This document shows, one piece after another, positions 1-7,828 of a stretch of 14,356 nt of DNA. The translations under genes and the position numbers were made by a program. The DNA comes from Candidatus Thalassarchaeaceae archaeon (GTDB lineage Archaea; Thermoplasmatota; Poseidoniia; Poseidoniales; Thalassarchaeaceae), in NCBI GenBank assembly GCA_030745885.1, contig JASLNR010000058.1, positions 1-14,356 of the forward strand, read 5' to 3'. Positions within the stretch are counted from its first letter, which is position 1; each line of letters starts with the position of its first letter. The notes under the pieces were generated by a model that saw only the letters and a list, made by a program, of their open reading frames with translations, made no database searches and had not been told where the DNA came from.

Positions 1-1
1 G

Positions 2-1922
2 TACCGCGATGACGGCACCAATGAAATCGACACGGATGTCGACGGTGACGGGCTGCAGAATGACGAGGATTGGGACGACGACAACGATGGCATCAACGAC
101 TACTACGATCCCGACGACGGCAACTGCGGCTTCGTAGACACGGACAACACCGACCCGTTCGATGGCGGTTGGAGCTACCCTCAGGACGATGGCGAGGCAA
201 TCGATGGCTCAGAGGATGGCAGCCAACTCCGACCATATCCCAATGACGTCGCTTACACCTACTACTGGAACATGACCTGGGGCTTCAACCCGTTCAACGA
301 GGAGAACAACTTCCTTCTGAACTTCAATGGCTACTCGGGGGACCTATCATTCCCGCGAATCAACGGCAAAATACCGGAGTTCTACTGGTACCTCATCATG
401 AAGTGGAGTCCGTACAATGGAAACAACTTCTTCGATATCGATACCGATGGCGACTCGCTCGTCAATGGAATCGACGTCGATCAGGACGCGGATGGGTTGC
501 CCGACTGGTGGGATCAGGACGAGGGCAACGACGGCGTTCTCGATGTCAATGACATCAAGATGGGTGGAACATTCGACGGCAATTCTTGCGGCACCACCCT
601 GTACAATGCAATCTATGGCGGGCAGCTCATCGAGCGTGATTGCGGCCTGAACTACGCTTGGCTGTACGGATATCCCCTGATGACTCCCACTTGGGCCAAT
701 CAGAATCTCTTCACCGTGCCCTACAGCAGCCGCCCCGATTCGGAACACGAGGATGGCTCCTACGATGGAAGCAACTCCCAGGGGCAGAATGATTGCGATA
801 GCAACTGCTTCTGGTTCACCTTCGACCCCGGAAGCAACCCCGCCCCATCCGCTGCGGTCACTTACAGCGAGATCAAGAACAACCGAGATCTGTGGATTGC
901 CTACGTCGGACTGAATCGAGGCCTATTCAGCTGGAACTCAGATTCCAACGGCAATCTGTTCCCCGACGAGGTTGCGGACAGGTTGGACGACTTCGAGGAC
1001 CCTGACATCGACTGCGGGCAACCGATGCCAGCATTCTCCTTCACGCCAAATTGCATGTTCAATAACACCAACGATCTCGACGACGATTGGGACATTGTGT
1101 ACGATCACTTCGACGTCGACGATGACAACGACGGCGTTTGGGACTACTTCGAGGTCGATTCCAACGACGATCTCGACGACGATGCGGGAATCGAGGAACC
1201 CTACTACTTCACCGGTACCAACTGCGAGGACGAGGACGACGATGGCTTGGATACAGATCCCGATGGGGATGGATGGTATCAGGCCGTCTGGGACAAGGGC
1301 GTGCTGGGACAGGGTCTGCTGTTTCCGGAGTACTACGACGTTGACAACGACAATGACGGAGTCCCGGATGGAGAGGACCCCGATGACGACAATAATGGCC
1401 TCCCAGACTCCGTTCAAGAAGAGTACGAGGAATGCTTCGTTGGCGAGGAGCAGAGAACCTGGGACCACGACAATGACGGAATCTTGAATTGGGCCGACGA
1501 CGACTGGGACGGGGATGGAATCCCCAACAGCCTCGAATTGCAATTCGCAGTGCCTATGGTCTCTCCCTGGGACCACGACAATGACGGCATTCGAGACGAC
1601 ATCGACGAGGATGACGATGCCGATGGAATGAAGGACGAGGACGAGATTATGCTATGGCCTTCTAGGTTTGGTAGTGAATCGACCAACCCCTGGGACCACG
1701 ATGACTTCGGCGAAGGATTCGGCATCGCCAATCCAATGAATAACACCACTGGGCCAGACTCTATCGATATGGACGACGACTCCGACGGCAGGCTTGACCT
1801 CGATTGGAACGACCCTTCCATCGGGGACCAACCCAATGCTGACAACAAGTTTGAGGAGTTCGACGGAGGCAGCTCTGACTGGGACTCGGATAACAACGGC
1901 ATACTCGATGACGACGACAAGA
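2..1922 (+). repeat. Protein-level Asp-rich calcium-binding-type repeat region
   Basis: The translated frame is dominated by loops of the form D-x-D-x-D-G-x-x-D, spaced irregularly at roughly 12-40 residues, with recurring WDHDNDGI and WDSDNNGI units. Alternating acidic side chains with a glycine at the turn are the hallmark of EF-hand-like loops in TSP3 and dockerin repeats. Calcium binding is inferred. At the DNA level the repetition is mostly GAC/GAT codon use and is imperfect, so this is not a simple tandem DNA repeat. Confidence 0.75.
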
Positions 1923-4900
1923 TATTCACCCGAATCTCCTTGACTACCCAACCGGTGCTGTGGCTTGATCAGAACAGACCAGCGATATTCAATGGCACCG
2001 TGTACATGGTAGACCCCGACACTGGATCATTCGTCCCAGCCCCCCAACTACCAGTCCAAGTCCATATCGAATACACTAGGAACATGACGTCCGCTCTCGA
2101 GACCATTGACGTGCTCACGGATGACATCGGCAGGTTCATCGTTGGCCAATTCCTCTTCCCAGAGGACTTGAGCGTTGGCGCGAACACGACCTATAGCGTC
2201 TATGCGGAGGTCACCGAGATGTTCCTCCACAACTATAGCGTCTCCGACAAATTCCCCGTCGAGATCAGGGCCAACACTACCGTCGGCTTCGTTGCGGGTC
2301 AAAGGTTCAGATCCGACGAACAACCCCTCAAGCTCGATTTCAAAGTCCACTATACAGCTGACTACGAACGCGGGATTTTCGACAACAGACTGGTACACGC
2401 CCCCGTATCCTTCACCATCAGCGGAGACCCCTTCGGCAATATCACCCACCCTACCGTCTTCGACGGCTACGGATATGGGTACCGTGCCGATTCTGGTGGC
2501 TGGGTGTCCCTTTCATTCGTCCAGACCAGTGGCAATCAGGGAATCTGGAAGCAGGTGCAGTGGAACTCGCTGCTGGACAACGGTCCCGGCGTACCTACAG
2601 GTGGGTACGAGGAGATAATCTGGGACAATAACTCGAAGCGCCACACCGTTTTGGGCCCATATACCTACACAAATACCAGCCTCCCAGTAGGAGACTACAG
2701 CTTCATCGGATTTTCGAGACCAGATCTCGGTGATGAGTGGCCTTGGCCATATCTAGAGGGCTCCAAGACAGATTCCTTCTTCATCCGCTCCATGCATCGC
2801 ATGTACGTAGAAGCGGAGCTTATTGCTTCATCCTTCAGACCCGTGTACTTCTGGGATGGGACCCAGTTCACGGGCTCCTCCTTTGGAGCGTGGCGGGCCC
2901 TCTTCCATGCCCCCTCCTTGGTGAATGCAGGTGTGGAGTACGCAGAGGCAAGCCTCGGAAAGCCATACCCTATTCTCTGGGATGGTACACCGCAGGGACT
3001 CGCCGACGTTGCTGGGGGCAGACTCATGCCCTTCCTAGACTCGAACGGAACACATTGGACCATAACCATGCAGAACGGAGCGGATTTCGACTCCCCGCCC
3101 TGCGGGCCGGTCAATCCTTTGGATCCCAATAGCGACATCAGGTGCGAGATAGTTCCTGAGATGTTCACAGGTGAGACCCTCAGGGTCGTCGGCTCTGTTT
3201 GGAACAGGACCCTATTCCCGTGGGCTCAGGACCCGTTGGCCCTGCAAGTGGACCTAGACAAGAACAACGTCTTCGCAGGCAGCCTAGAGACGGCTTTCTC
3301 CCGAAGGCCATCGATGATAGAAGGCGAGGCGAGATTCGATTACAATTGGACTTGGTTCTCACACTATCCCGCTGGAACATTCGGCATCAAGGCCGATTTT
3401 ACCATGTCCGACTTCTACTTCACTGGTAACCAATCGGCTGTTTTGGCGGCCACCGGCGCCTATGCAAACGTCACCGTGATTGGTACTACGGACTTTCAAC
3501 TCAATAACGTGCCCCGCCTCTATCGCGGTCAAAACACGACCGTGGAGGCACGACTGATTGACAACGCATACCAGCCAGTCAGGGAGGTCCCCGTGAACTA
3601 CAATTGGTCAGCAGATGGCTCAAGCGGCATTGCAATCACCGACAACAACGGCGTTTTCAAGGTTAATCTAACCATCGACGACCTTCATGAACTCGGCAAT
3701 TTCACCCTGGCCTTCTCCTACCTCGGCGACACCCTCCGTCAGGGCAATTCCGCGGAGATACACTTGTGGGTGGTATCGCGCACTTACATCAGCATCGTTA
3801 GCACTACTCCGAACATCAGGTCGAGCGGTGACATGTGGGAATTCACCGCTCAGGTAACCGACGATAACAGAACTGCCTTCGAGAAAGATCTCGGCCAAGC
3901 GCTCTCCGGCTGCGGAGAACTAGGGGGGAACGTCTCTGTCATCCTTGAGGGCATCGACTTCGAGGACAGGACGTTTAGGCAGATAGTACAGACCTTGTGT
4001 CCGGTAGCGGGTACAATCCATTATGAGAAGATACTGGACCCACAGCTACTCAGAGACGACCCATTTTCCTTCCTGCCGGATGGCTTCGGGCCCGTAAACG
4101 TCATCCTCAGGTTCGAGGAGAACCTCCCTCACGAGGGCTGCGAACCCTTGAACATTGAGATGTTAACCACGTCCGGTGCATGGGACCCCTGCGTGACTAT
4201 CCAGAATAGCGATCACTTCAGGAAGGTCATGCAGTTCCAGATTGATGGCTTCAGCCTAATCGGCAGGACCAACCTCAAGGTTGACGATCAGATAGTGTAC
4301 ACATCAGAGATTGATCCGAACACTGGTCAGGCCATCGAGAAGCCGATGATAGTTACAGGGCAGCTTCTCGATGAGTTGGGGGGCAACCTCTCTAACAGAA
4401 ATATTCGAGTGACGTACGAGATGGACACCAGTGAAAAGGGAATCTCCGCTTGCATTCCCGGAATCACCGACGAAAACGGCTTTTTCGAAATCATCTGCCC
4501 ACTCTCGGGCGTGGAGGCCGGACAGGCAAAGGTCAGAGTCGAATTCAACTCCTTCGAGAATAACGACAGGTACCGCTACCACAACGCCAGTGTTACGAAG
4601 TTCTTCCCGGTTTTCTCTAACTCTAGCGTAGCAATCTCCGAAGTCGGTCCTTTCAGGTCGGACTACATCACCTATACCTTCCCGAACGGATCCACCTTCG
4701 AGATCCTATACCTCAAGGAGGCCTTCCACATCAACGCCAAACTGAGTCAGACCAACGGAAAGCCGATTGGCGGCAAGTGCCTCAATATCTACCTCGATCC
4801 CGCTATCAACACTCGTCCGGTCGCAACTGCGATTACAACAGATGGAACAGGCGAGTTCGAGTGGTATTCCGCCGACCCAGATGACAACCCAAGTAGGAGG

Positions 4901-6025
4901 GGAGTCGAGCCAAGTGGAACCAAGCTCGAGGGCTTCAGGACAGTCAGGGTCGCCTATGAGCCTGACAGGGAAATTCCCGGGGGTTGCAGGGCTGAGGCGA
5001 ATCCTGTGGTCAACTCGTCTTATACTGATATCGAGATTCTCGTCAGGAGCAAGGTAGACATCCTCCTGAAAGAGCATTGGTCCAGTCCTGTTGGTTATCA
5101 AGATGGGGACATCATAGAAGGAGAAGTTGCAATCCTCCGGGACAGGCTAGACCTGACCGTCGAGGGTCAGAGAGTCGACTTTTTCATCCAGTTCTGGAAC
5201 GGCTCCGGTTGGGAGACCTTCAGAGTCGATATCGTGACCACGAACGAACGAGGCTCTGCCAACTTCACACTGCCCTACACCGCCACCGTGGTGCCCGGTG
5301 AGGGAACCGAAGTCGAGGCCGTTGAAGGAAAATGGCGCATCCTGGTCCACTTCCAGTCGATCGACGCCAACCGCCCGTTCTTTGTTGAGCAGTACCTCAA
5401 CAGCACCCCGATTATCTACCTCGGTGACCCGATAGTGGATGCGAGGGAGAGCTTCCTGACAACCCAGGTGCTGGTGATCTCTGGCATAGCGTCATCTGCC
5501 TTGCTGCTGGTTAGTGCGATAATGTACCAGAACTATCGCGAACGTCGCAAGATCGAGATTCTTAGGGGCATTCTGACGGATTCCCTGATGTCATTGAAGG
5601 CCTCCAACGACTATATCGAGACGATATTCAAGTGCTACAAGGACCTAATCAAGTACTTCAGATCGAGAGGAGCCATGAAGAAGGTATTCGAGACAACTAG
5701 GGAATTCGAGGATGTCATTAACAACATGCTTGGAGGCGTTATTCCGCCAGAGGAACTCGACCTCTTCTTCTCGTTATTCGAAGAGGCCAGGTACTCGGAC
5801 CATGAAATTGGATCCGGCCAACGCGACCGGGCCATCCAGGTCTTCCAGTCAATAATCGGTCGAATGAACAATGCCTTGGGCGACAGCATGCTCTCGAGGA
5901 CCGCGGCTACTGATTCAAGGCTCTATGATTCCTCCACGAAGGCAGGTCAGTTTGTGGATTCAGAAGGCCAAGTCAGGTTTGCAGGGATTGACGATTCTGT
6001 GGATGATGAAGGGTTTAGAATCTAG
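2..6025 (+). CDS. Giant membrane-anchored surface protein, Asp-rich Ca-binding-type repeats, Ig-like array and DUF4129-like tail (5'-partial)
   Basis: The frame is open from the left edge, so the start codon is outside the window; the first ATG (272) is an internal methionine. At least 2007 residues are present. Residues 1 to about 640 are Asp-rich, with many DxDxDG-type loops resembling thrombospondin type 3/dockerin calcium sites, interrupted by a Cys-containing stretch. Residues about 645-1815 look like tandem beta-sandwich (Ig-like or carboxypeptidase-regulatory-like) domains. Five copies of a T-D/N-x-x-G-x-F turn motif (near residues 706, 1213, 1489, 1613, 1746; the last is degenerate) and many N-x-S/T sequons support an extracellular location. 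A single helix at about 1823-1843 is followed by basic RERRK. The tail at about 1879-1957 carries TTREF (1898-1902) and EEARYS (1927-1932), typical of DUF4129. Seen: topology and motifs. Inferred: a calcium-stabilised, probably glycosylated adhesin or S-layer-like protein. Its ligand is unknown. Confidence 0.9.
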   Translation, partial: YRDDGTNEIDTDVDGDGLQNDEDWDDDNDGINDYYDPDDGNCGFVDTDNTDPFDGGWSYPQDDGEAIDGSEDGSQLRPYPNDVAYTYYWNMTWGFNPFNEENNFLLNFNGYSGDLSFPRINGKIPEFYWYLIMKWSPYNGNNFFDIDTDGDSLVNGIDVDQDADGLPDWWDQDEGNDGVLDVNDIKMGGTFDGNSCGTTLYNAIYGGQLIERDCGLNYAWLYGYPLMTPTWANQNLFTVPYSSRPDSEHEDGSYDGSNSQGQNDCDSNCFWFTFDPGSNPAPSAAVTYSEIKNNRDLWIAYVGLNRGLFSWNSDSNGNLFPDEVADRLDDFEDPDIDCGQPMPAFSFTPNCMFNNTNDLDDDWDIVYDHFDVDDDNDGVWDYFEVDSNDDLDDDAGIEEPYYFTGTNCEDEDDDGLDTDPDGDGWYQAVWDKGVLGQGLLFPEYYDVDNDNDGVPDGEDPDDDNNGLPDSVQEEYEECFVGEEQRTWDHDNDGILNWADDDWDGDGIPNSLELQFAVPMVSPWDHDNDGIRDDIDEDDDADGMKDEDEIMLWPSRFGSESTNPWDHDDFGEGFGIANPMNNTTGPDSIDMDDDSDGRLDLDWNDPSIGDQPNADNKFEEFDGGSSDWDSDNNGILDDDDKIFTRISLTTQPVLWLDQNRPAIFNGTVYMVDPDTGSFVPAPQLPVQVHIEYTRNMTSALETIDVLTDDIGRFIVGQFLFPEDLSVGANTTYSVYAEVTEMFLHNYSVSDKFPVEIRANTTVGFVAGQRFRSDEQPLKLDFKVHYTADYERGIFDNRLVHAPVSFTISGDPFGNITHPTVFDGYGYGYRADSGGWVSLSFVQTSGNQGIWKQVQWNSLLDNGPGVPTGGYEEIIWDNNSKRHTVLGPYTYTNTSLPVGDYSFIGFSRPDLGDEWPWPYLEGSKTDSFFIRSMHRMYVEAELIASSFRPVYFWDGTQFTGSSFGAWRALFHAPSLVNAGVEYAEASLGKPYPILWDGTPQGLADVAGGRLMPFLDSNGTHWTITMQNGADFDSPPCGPVNPLDPNSDIRCEIVPEMFTGETLRVVGSVWNRTLFPWAQDPLALQVDLDKNNVFAGSLETAFSRRPSMIEGEARFDYNWTWFSHYPAGTFGIKADFTMSDFYFTGNQSAVLAATGAYANVTVIGTTDFQLNNVPRLYRGQNTTVEARLIDNAYQPVREVPVNYNWSADGSSGIAITDNNGVFKVNLTIDDLHELGNFTLAFSYLGDTLRQGNSAEIHLWVVSRTYISIVSTTPNIRSSGDMWEFTAQVTDDNRTAFEKDLGQALSGCGELGGNVSVILEGIDFEDRTFRQIVQTLCPVAGTIHYEKILDPQLLRDDPFSFLPDGFGPVNVILRFEENLPHEGCEPLNIEMLTTSGAWDPCVTIQNSDHFRKVMQFQIDGFSLIGRTNLKVDDQIVYTSEIDPNTGQAIEKPMIVTGQLLDELGGNLSNRNIRVTYEMDTSEKGISACIPGITDENGFFEIICPLSGVEAGQAKVRVEFNSFENNDRYRYHNASVTKFFPVFSNSSVAISEVGPFRSDYITYTFPNGSTFEILYLKEAFHINAKLSQTNGKPIGGKCLNIYLDPAINTRPVATAITTDGTGEFEWYSADPDDNPSRRGVEPSGTKLEGFRTVRVAYEPDREIPGGCRAEANPVVNSSYTDIEILVRSKVDILLKEHWSSPVGYQDGDIIEGEVAILRDRLDLTVEGQRVDFFIQFWNGSGWETFRVDIVTTNERGSANFTLPYTATVVPGEGTEVEAVEGKWRILVHFQSIDANRPFFVEQYLNSTPIIYLGDPIVDARESFLTTQVLVISGIASSALLLVSAIMYQNYRERRKIEILRGILTDSLMSLKASNDYIETIFKCYKDLIKYFRSRGAMKKVFETTREFEDVINNMLGGVIPPEELDLFFSLFEEARYSDHEIGSGQRDRAIQVFQSIIGRMNNALGDSMLSRTAATDSRLYDSSTKAGQFVDSEGQVRFAGIDDSVDDEGFRI
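1458..1701 (+). repeat. Short direct repeats encoding the W-D-H-D unit
   Basis: An identical 22-nt segment occurs at 1458-1479 and 1566-1587, a 108-nt (36-codon) offset. A third, shorter copy of its first 13 bases lies at 1689-1701. All copies are in the same reading frame and encode P/T-W-D-H-D-x. This points to duplication of a roughly 36-residue protein unit and offers a local substrate for recombination or slippage. Confidence 0.7.
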
Positions 6026-6067
6026 TTGCCCCCGGGACAGCCATCACCCTTCGTTGACGGGCCCGGT

Positions 6068-6082
6068 CGCCCCTCCGGGGCG
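6068..6082 (+). other. GC-rich stem-loop after the giant gene
   Basis: A perfect 6-bp stem, CGCCCC/GGGGCG with a 3-nt TCC loop, lies 42 nt after the stop of the giant gene and 63 nt before the L18e start. Flanking ACGGG and CCCGT can pair further outward around an internal loop. It could protect or define the mRNA 3' end. It lacks the T-rich tract expected of archaeal termination, so a terminator role is only a guess. Confidence 0.4.
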
Positions 6083-6092
6083 TCCCGTAGGA

Positions 6093-6100
6093 TTCATAAC
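6093..6100 (+). promoter_or_regulatory. Possible TATA-like element for the ribosomal operon
   Basis: TTCATAAC is the most AT-rich octamer in the otherwise GC-rich gap between the giant gene and rpl18e. If it is the TATA box, transcription would start about 25 nt downstream, near 6122, giving a short leader to either candidate L18e start (6131 or 6146). No clear BRE is seen. This rests on position and composition only. Confidence 0.25.
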
Positions 6101-6145
6101 ACCGACTCGGGTGGCCGCGCTACCCACCCTATGGGAGCGATTGCC

Positions 6146-6511
6146 GTGAGTAAAGCCAGCAAGAAGTCCAATCAGGCTCTGGTGTCACTGATTGATGATT
6201 TGAGAGACCATAGCCGGTCGACTGGCTCTGCTCTGTGGCGTGACATTGCACGGAGACTCGAAGCCAGCCGCAAGAATTGGGCCGAACCGAACCTGAGCCA
6301 TCTCTCTAGACACGCTGCCAAGAAGGATACTATCTTGGTTCCAGGAAAGGTCCTCGGTAGCGGTGAGATCAATCCCGGGCAGACGGTCGCTGCGTACAGC
6401 TTCAGCAGCGGAGCTAGGACCAAGATCGAGGGCTCCGGCGGAAGGACCCTCAGCATTCGCGAGCTCATGGAAGAGAACCCCAATGGCAAGGGGGTGAGAA
6501 TCCTTGTCTGA
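6146..6511 (+). CDS. rpl18e: 50S ribosomal protein L18e
   Basis: This is an archaeal/eukaryotic-type large-subunit ribosomal protein; the family is absent from bacteria. The 121-residue product fits the usual length of about 115-125. Recognisable segments are the N-terminal SKKSNQALVSLIDDLR helix, WRDIARRLEASRKNWAEPNLSHLSRHA, the VPGKVLGSGE turn and the C-terminal VRILV. I chose the GTG at 6146 because GGAG at 6135-6138 sits 7 nt upstream and the protein then begins directly with the conserved region. The ATG at 6131 is an alternative adding five residues; the frame is also open back to 6026, but that part is unlike L18e. It is the first gene of a tight operon, overlapping rpl13 by 8 nt, the usual archaeal order L18e-L13-S9-RpoN. 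Confidence 0.94.
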   Translation: MSKASKKSNQALVSLIDDLRDHSRSTGSALWRDIARRLEASRKNWAEPNLSHLSRHAAKKDTILVPGKVLGSGEINPGQTVAAYSFSSGARTKIEGSGGRTLSIRELMEENPNGKGVRILV

Positions 6512-6986
6512 ACCGACCACTGTCTATGATGCGAAGGACAAGGTCCTAGGGCGTCTGGCTAGCCAAGTCGCCAAGGAGATGATTTCGGCCCGCAAGGCTG
6601 GCAAGCAGCATCGAGTCATCGTCATCAACGCCGAGGGAGCAATCGTGTCCGGGCCTAGGACTAAGGTTTTCAGCGACTACAGGGCGAAGTACAATCTCAA
6701 TCACGCAAGGAAAGGCCCGTTCTTCCCTAGGATGCCTGACAAGATAATCAAGCGGACGGTTCGTGGAATGCTCCCCTATCAGAAGAACAGCAGTGGTCGA
6801 GGCGCATTAAGGGACCTACGGGTCATGATTGGAGCACCTCCCAACCTCTCCGGTGACAAGTTGCCGGACGATCATGAGTGGGGCGATACCGTAAACATAG
6901 ACCGCAAGTTCCCCAACAAGTTCGTGCGCTTGGGTGATATAAGTTCACACTTAGGAGTCGATGCAACCAGATGGGGCGGTGAGTGA
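6504..6986 (+). CDS. rpl13: 50S ribosomal protein L13 (uL13), archaeal type
   Basis: This is the universal large-subunit protein uL13, 160 residues in its archaeal form. Family signatures are the N-terminal DAKDKVLGRLASQVAK, then VIVINAEGAIVSG, the FFPRMPDKIIKRTVRGMLP block and the following basic GRGALRDLRV. The start is a TTG inside the last codons of rpl18e, preceded by GGTGA at 6493-6497 with a spacing of 6 nt. Translation is therefore probably coupled to L18e, since the overlap is 8 nt. No ATG is available near the conserved N-terminus. The 3' end runs to within 2 nt of the rps9 start, or overlaps it if the upstream GTG is used. Confidence 0.96.
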   Translation: MSEPTTVYDAKDKVLGRLASQVAKEMISARKAGKQHRVIVINAEGAIVSGPRTKVFSDYRAKYNLNHARKGPFFPRMPDKIIKRTVRGMLPYQKNSSGRGALRDLRVMIGAPPNLSGDKLPDDHEWGDTVNIDRKFPNKFVRLGDISSHLGVDATRWGGE

Positions 6987-6988
6987 GC

Positions 6989-7423
6989 ATGGCGAAGAAG
7001 GCACCTAAGGTAGTCAACTCGAGCGGCAAGCGCAAGACCGCTATTGCCCGTGCCACAGTCAAGGAGGGCCAAGGAAGAGTCCGAGTCAACGGAAAGCCGA
7101 TCCACATCATGGAACCGACTCTGGCACGAAGGAAGGCCTTGGAGCCAATCAAGATCGCTGAGGCGATGAAACGGCTCGATCGGGTGGACATCGCCGTTGA
7201 CGTCAAGGGCGGTGGCCAGATGGGCCAGGTGGATGCGATCAGAACTGCAATCGCTCGAGGCCTAGTCTTCTACAACGACGGTGCAGAGGGCGAGGACGAG
7301 GAACTGAGGGATGTGTACCTAGATTTCGACCGCACTCTGCTGGTGAACGATCCCCGCCGAAAGGAACCCAAGCATCAAATGGGCCGCGGCGCTCGAAAGA
7401 AATGGCAGAAGTCGTACAGGTAG
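6989..7423 (+). CDS. rps9: 30S ribosomal protein S9 (uS9)
   Basis: This is the small-subunit protein uS9, whose basic C-terminal tail reaches the P-site tRNA. The 144-residue product shows the N-terminal [14 protein letters not shown] signature, the [10 protein letters not shown] segment, [21 protein letters not shown] and the characteristic C-terminus [13 protein letters not shown]. The ATG at 6989 is preferred because GGTGAG at 6978-6983 lies at good spacing. A GTG at 6983 in the same frame would overlap the L13 stop and add two residues. An acidic insert, GAEGEDEEL, precedes the conserved [20 protein letters not shown] region. It is the third gene of the operon. Confidence 0.96.
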   Translation: MAKKAPKVVNSSGKRKTAIARATVKEGQGRVRVNGKPIHIMEPTLARRKALEPIKIAEAMKRLDRVDIAVDVKGGGQMGQVDAIRTAIARGLVFYNDGAEGEDEELRDVYLDFDRTLLVNDPRRKEPKHQMGRGARKKWQKSYR

Positions 7424-7431
7424 TGGCACCC

Positions 7432-7644
7432 ATGTTAATTCCAGTCAGATGTTGGAGTTGTGGCAAGGTCATCGCTCACAAGTATCAGGAGTTCAAGGAC
7501 GCAGTTGATGCCGGCAATGACCCGGGTAAGACCCTAGACGATCTCGGGTTCGAGCGATACTGCTGCAGGAGGATGTTCGTGGGGCACATCGACCTGATTG
7601 ACGAAGTCGCTCCCTTCAGCGTCGATCGCCAGTCCCAGTCCTGA
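7432..7644 (+). CDS. rpoN: DNA-directed RNA polymerase subunit N (Rpb10 homologue)
   Basis: This is a small zinc-binding subunit of archaeal RNA polymerase that helps hold the D/L assembly platform. The 70-residue product begins [14 protein letters not shown], matching the invariant MIIPVRCFTCGKVI start. The zinc ligands are C7 and C10 plus the adjacent pair C44-C45 in YCCRRM. Homology sets the start at 7432, 8 nt after the rps9 stop; an in-frame ATG at 7402 inside rps9 would add ten residues outside the family profile. No strong Shine-Dalgarno is visible, so translation may depend on coupling. The tail after HIDLID ([12 protein letters not shown]) is slightly long for the family. The often-adjacent rpoK, enolase and rps2 genes are not present downstream. 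Confidence 0.95.
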   Translation: MLIPVRCWSCGKVIAHKYQEFKDAVDAGNDPGKTLDDLGFERYCCRRMFVGHIDLIDEVAPFSVDRQSQS

Positions 7645-7692
7645 GCCTCCGTCAGGGCTTTGACCCCGAACCCGCTCCCGAGGCAAGCCCAA

Positions 7693-7770
7693 GGGCCTGT
7701 AGGTTAGTTTGGCCTATACTTCGCGGCTGGGGGCCGCGCGACCCAGGTTCAAATCCTGGCAGGCCCACCA
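7693..7770 (+). tRNA. tRNA-Pro (anticodon GGG), CCA encoded
   Basis: A complete cloverleaf is visible. The acceptor stem GGGCCTG pairs perfectly with CAGGCCC, followed by discriminator A and an encoded CCA. The T-arm is CCAGG-TTCAAAT-CCTGG. The anticodon stem CGCGG/CCGCG closes a seven-base loop CTGGGGG with U33 and anticodon GGG. The D-arm is weak, with about three pairs around a large loop containing the conserved GG. No intron is seen. It lies between rpoN and ligA on the same strand. Confidence 0.93.
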
Positions 7771-7816
7771 TTCACCCTTTTCCACACCCAGAGGTCAGTT
7801 TGAAGGGTGTCACCCC

Positions 7817-7822
7817 GGTGGG
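7817..7822 (+). promoter_or_regulatory. Ribosome binding site deciding the ligA start
   Basis: GGTGGG ends 6 nt before the ATG at 7829. The ligA frame stays open upstream into the tRNA-Pro gene, so the longest possible start would begin inside the tRNA. This site, together with the position of the domain Ia homology, identifies 7829 as the real start. Confidence 0.6.
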
Positions 7823-7828
7823 AACAAC

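Noticed and set aside
272..274. ATG as start of the giant protein
   Set aside because: The same frame is open and Asp-repeat-rich from position 2, so this is an internal methionine and the gene begins before the window.
938..1576. 212-codon open frame on the minus strand opposite the Asp-rich repeats
   Set aside because: It is Val/Ile-rich because GAC/GAT codons read antisense give GTC/ATC. It has no family resemblance, and the plus strand is clearly coding.
2695..3168. Minus-strand open frame of 157 codons inside the giant gene
   Set aside because: No recognisable domain or ribosome binding site; it is the shadow of a well supported plus-strand frame.
6026..6145. N-terminal extension of L18e to a TTG directly after the giant gene
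   Set aside because: The extra residues are unlike L18e and lie over the hairpin and probable promoter; GTG 6146 has the better SD and homology.
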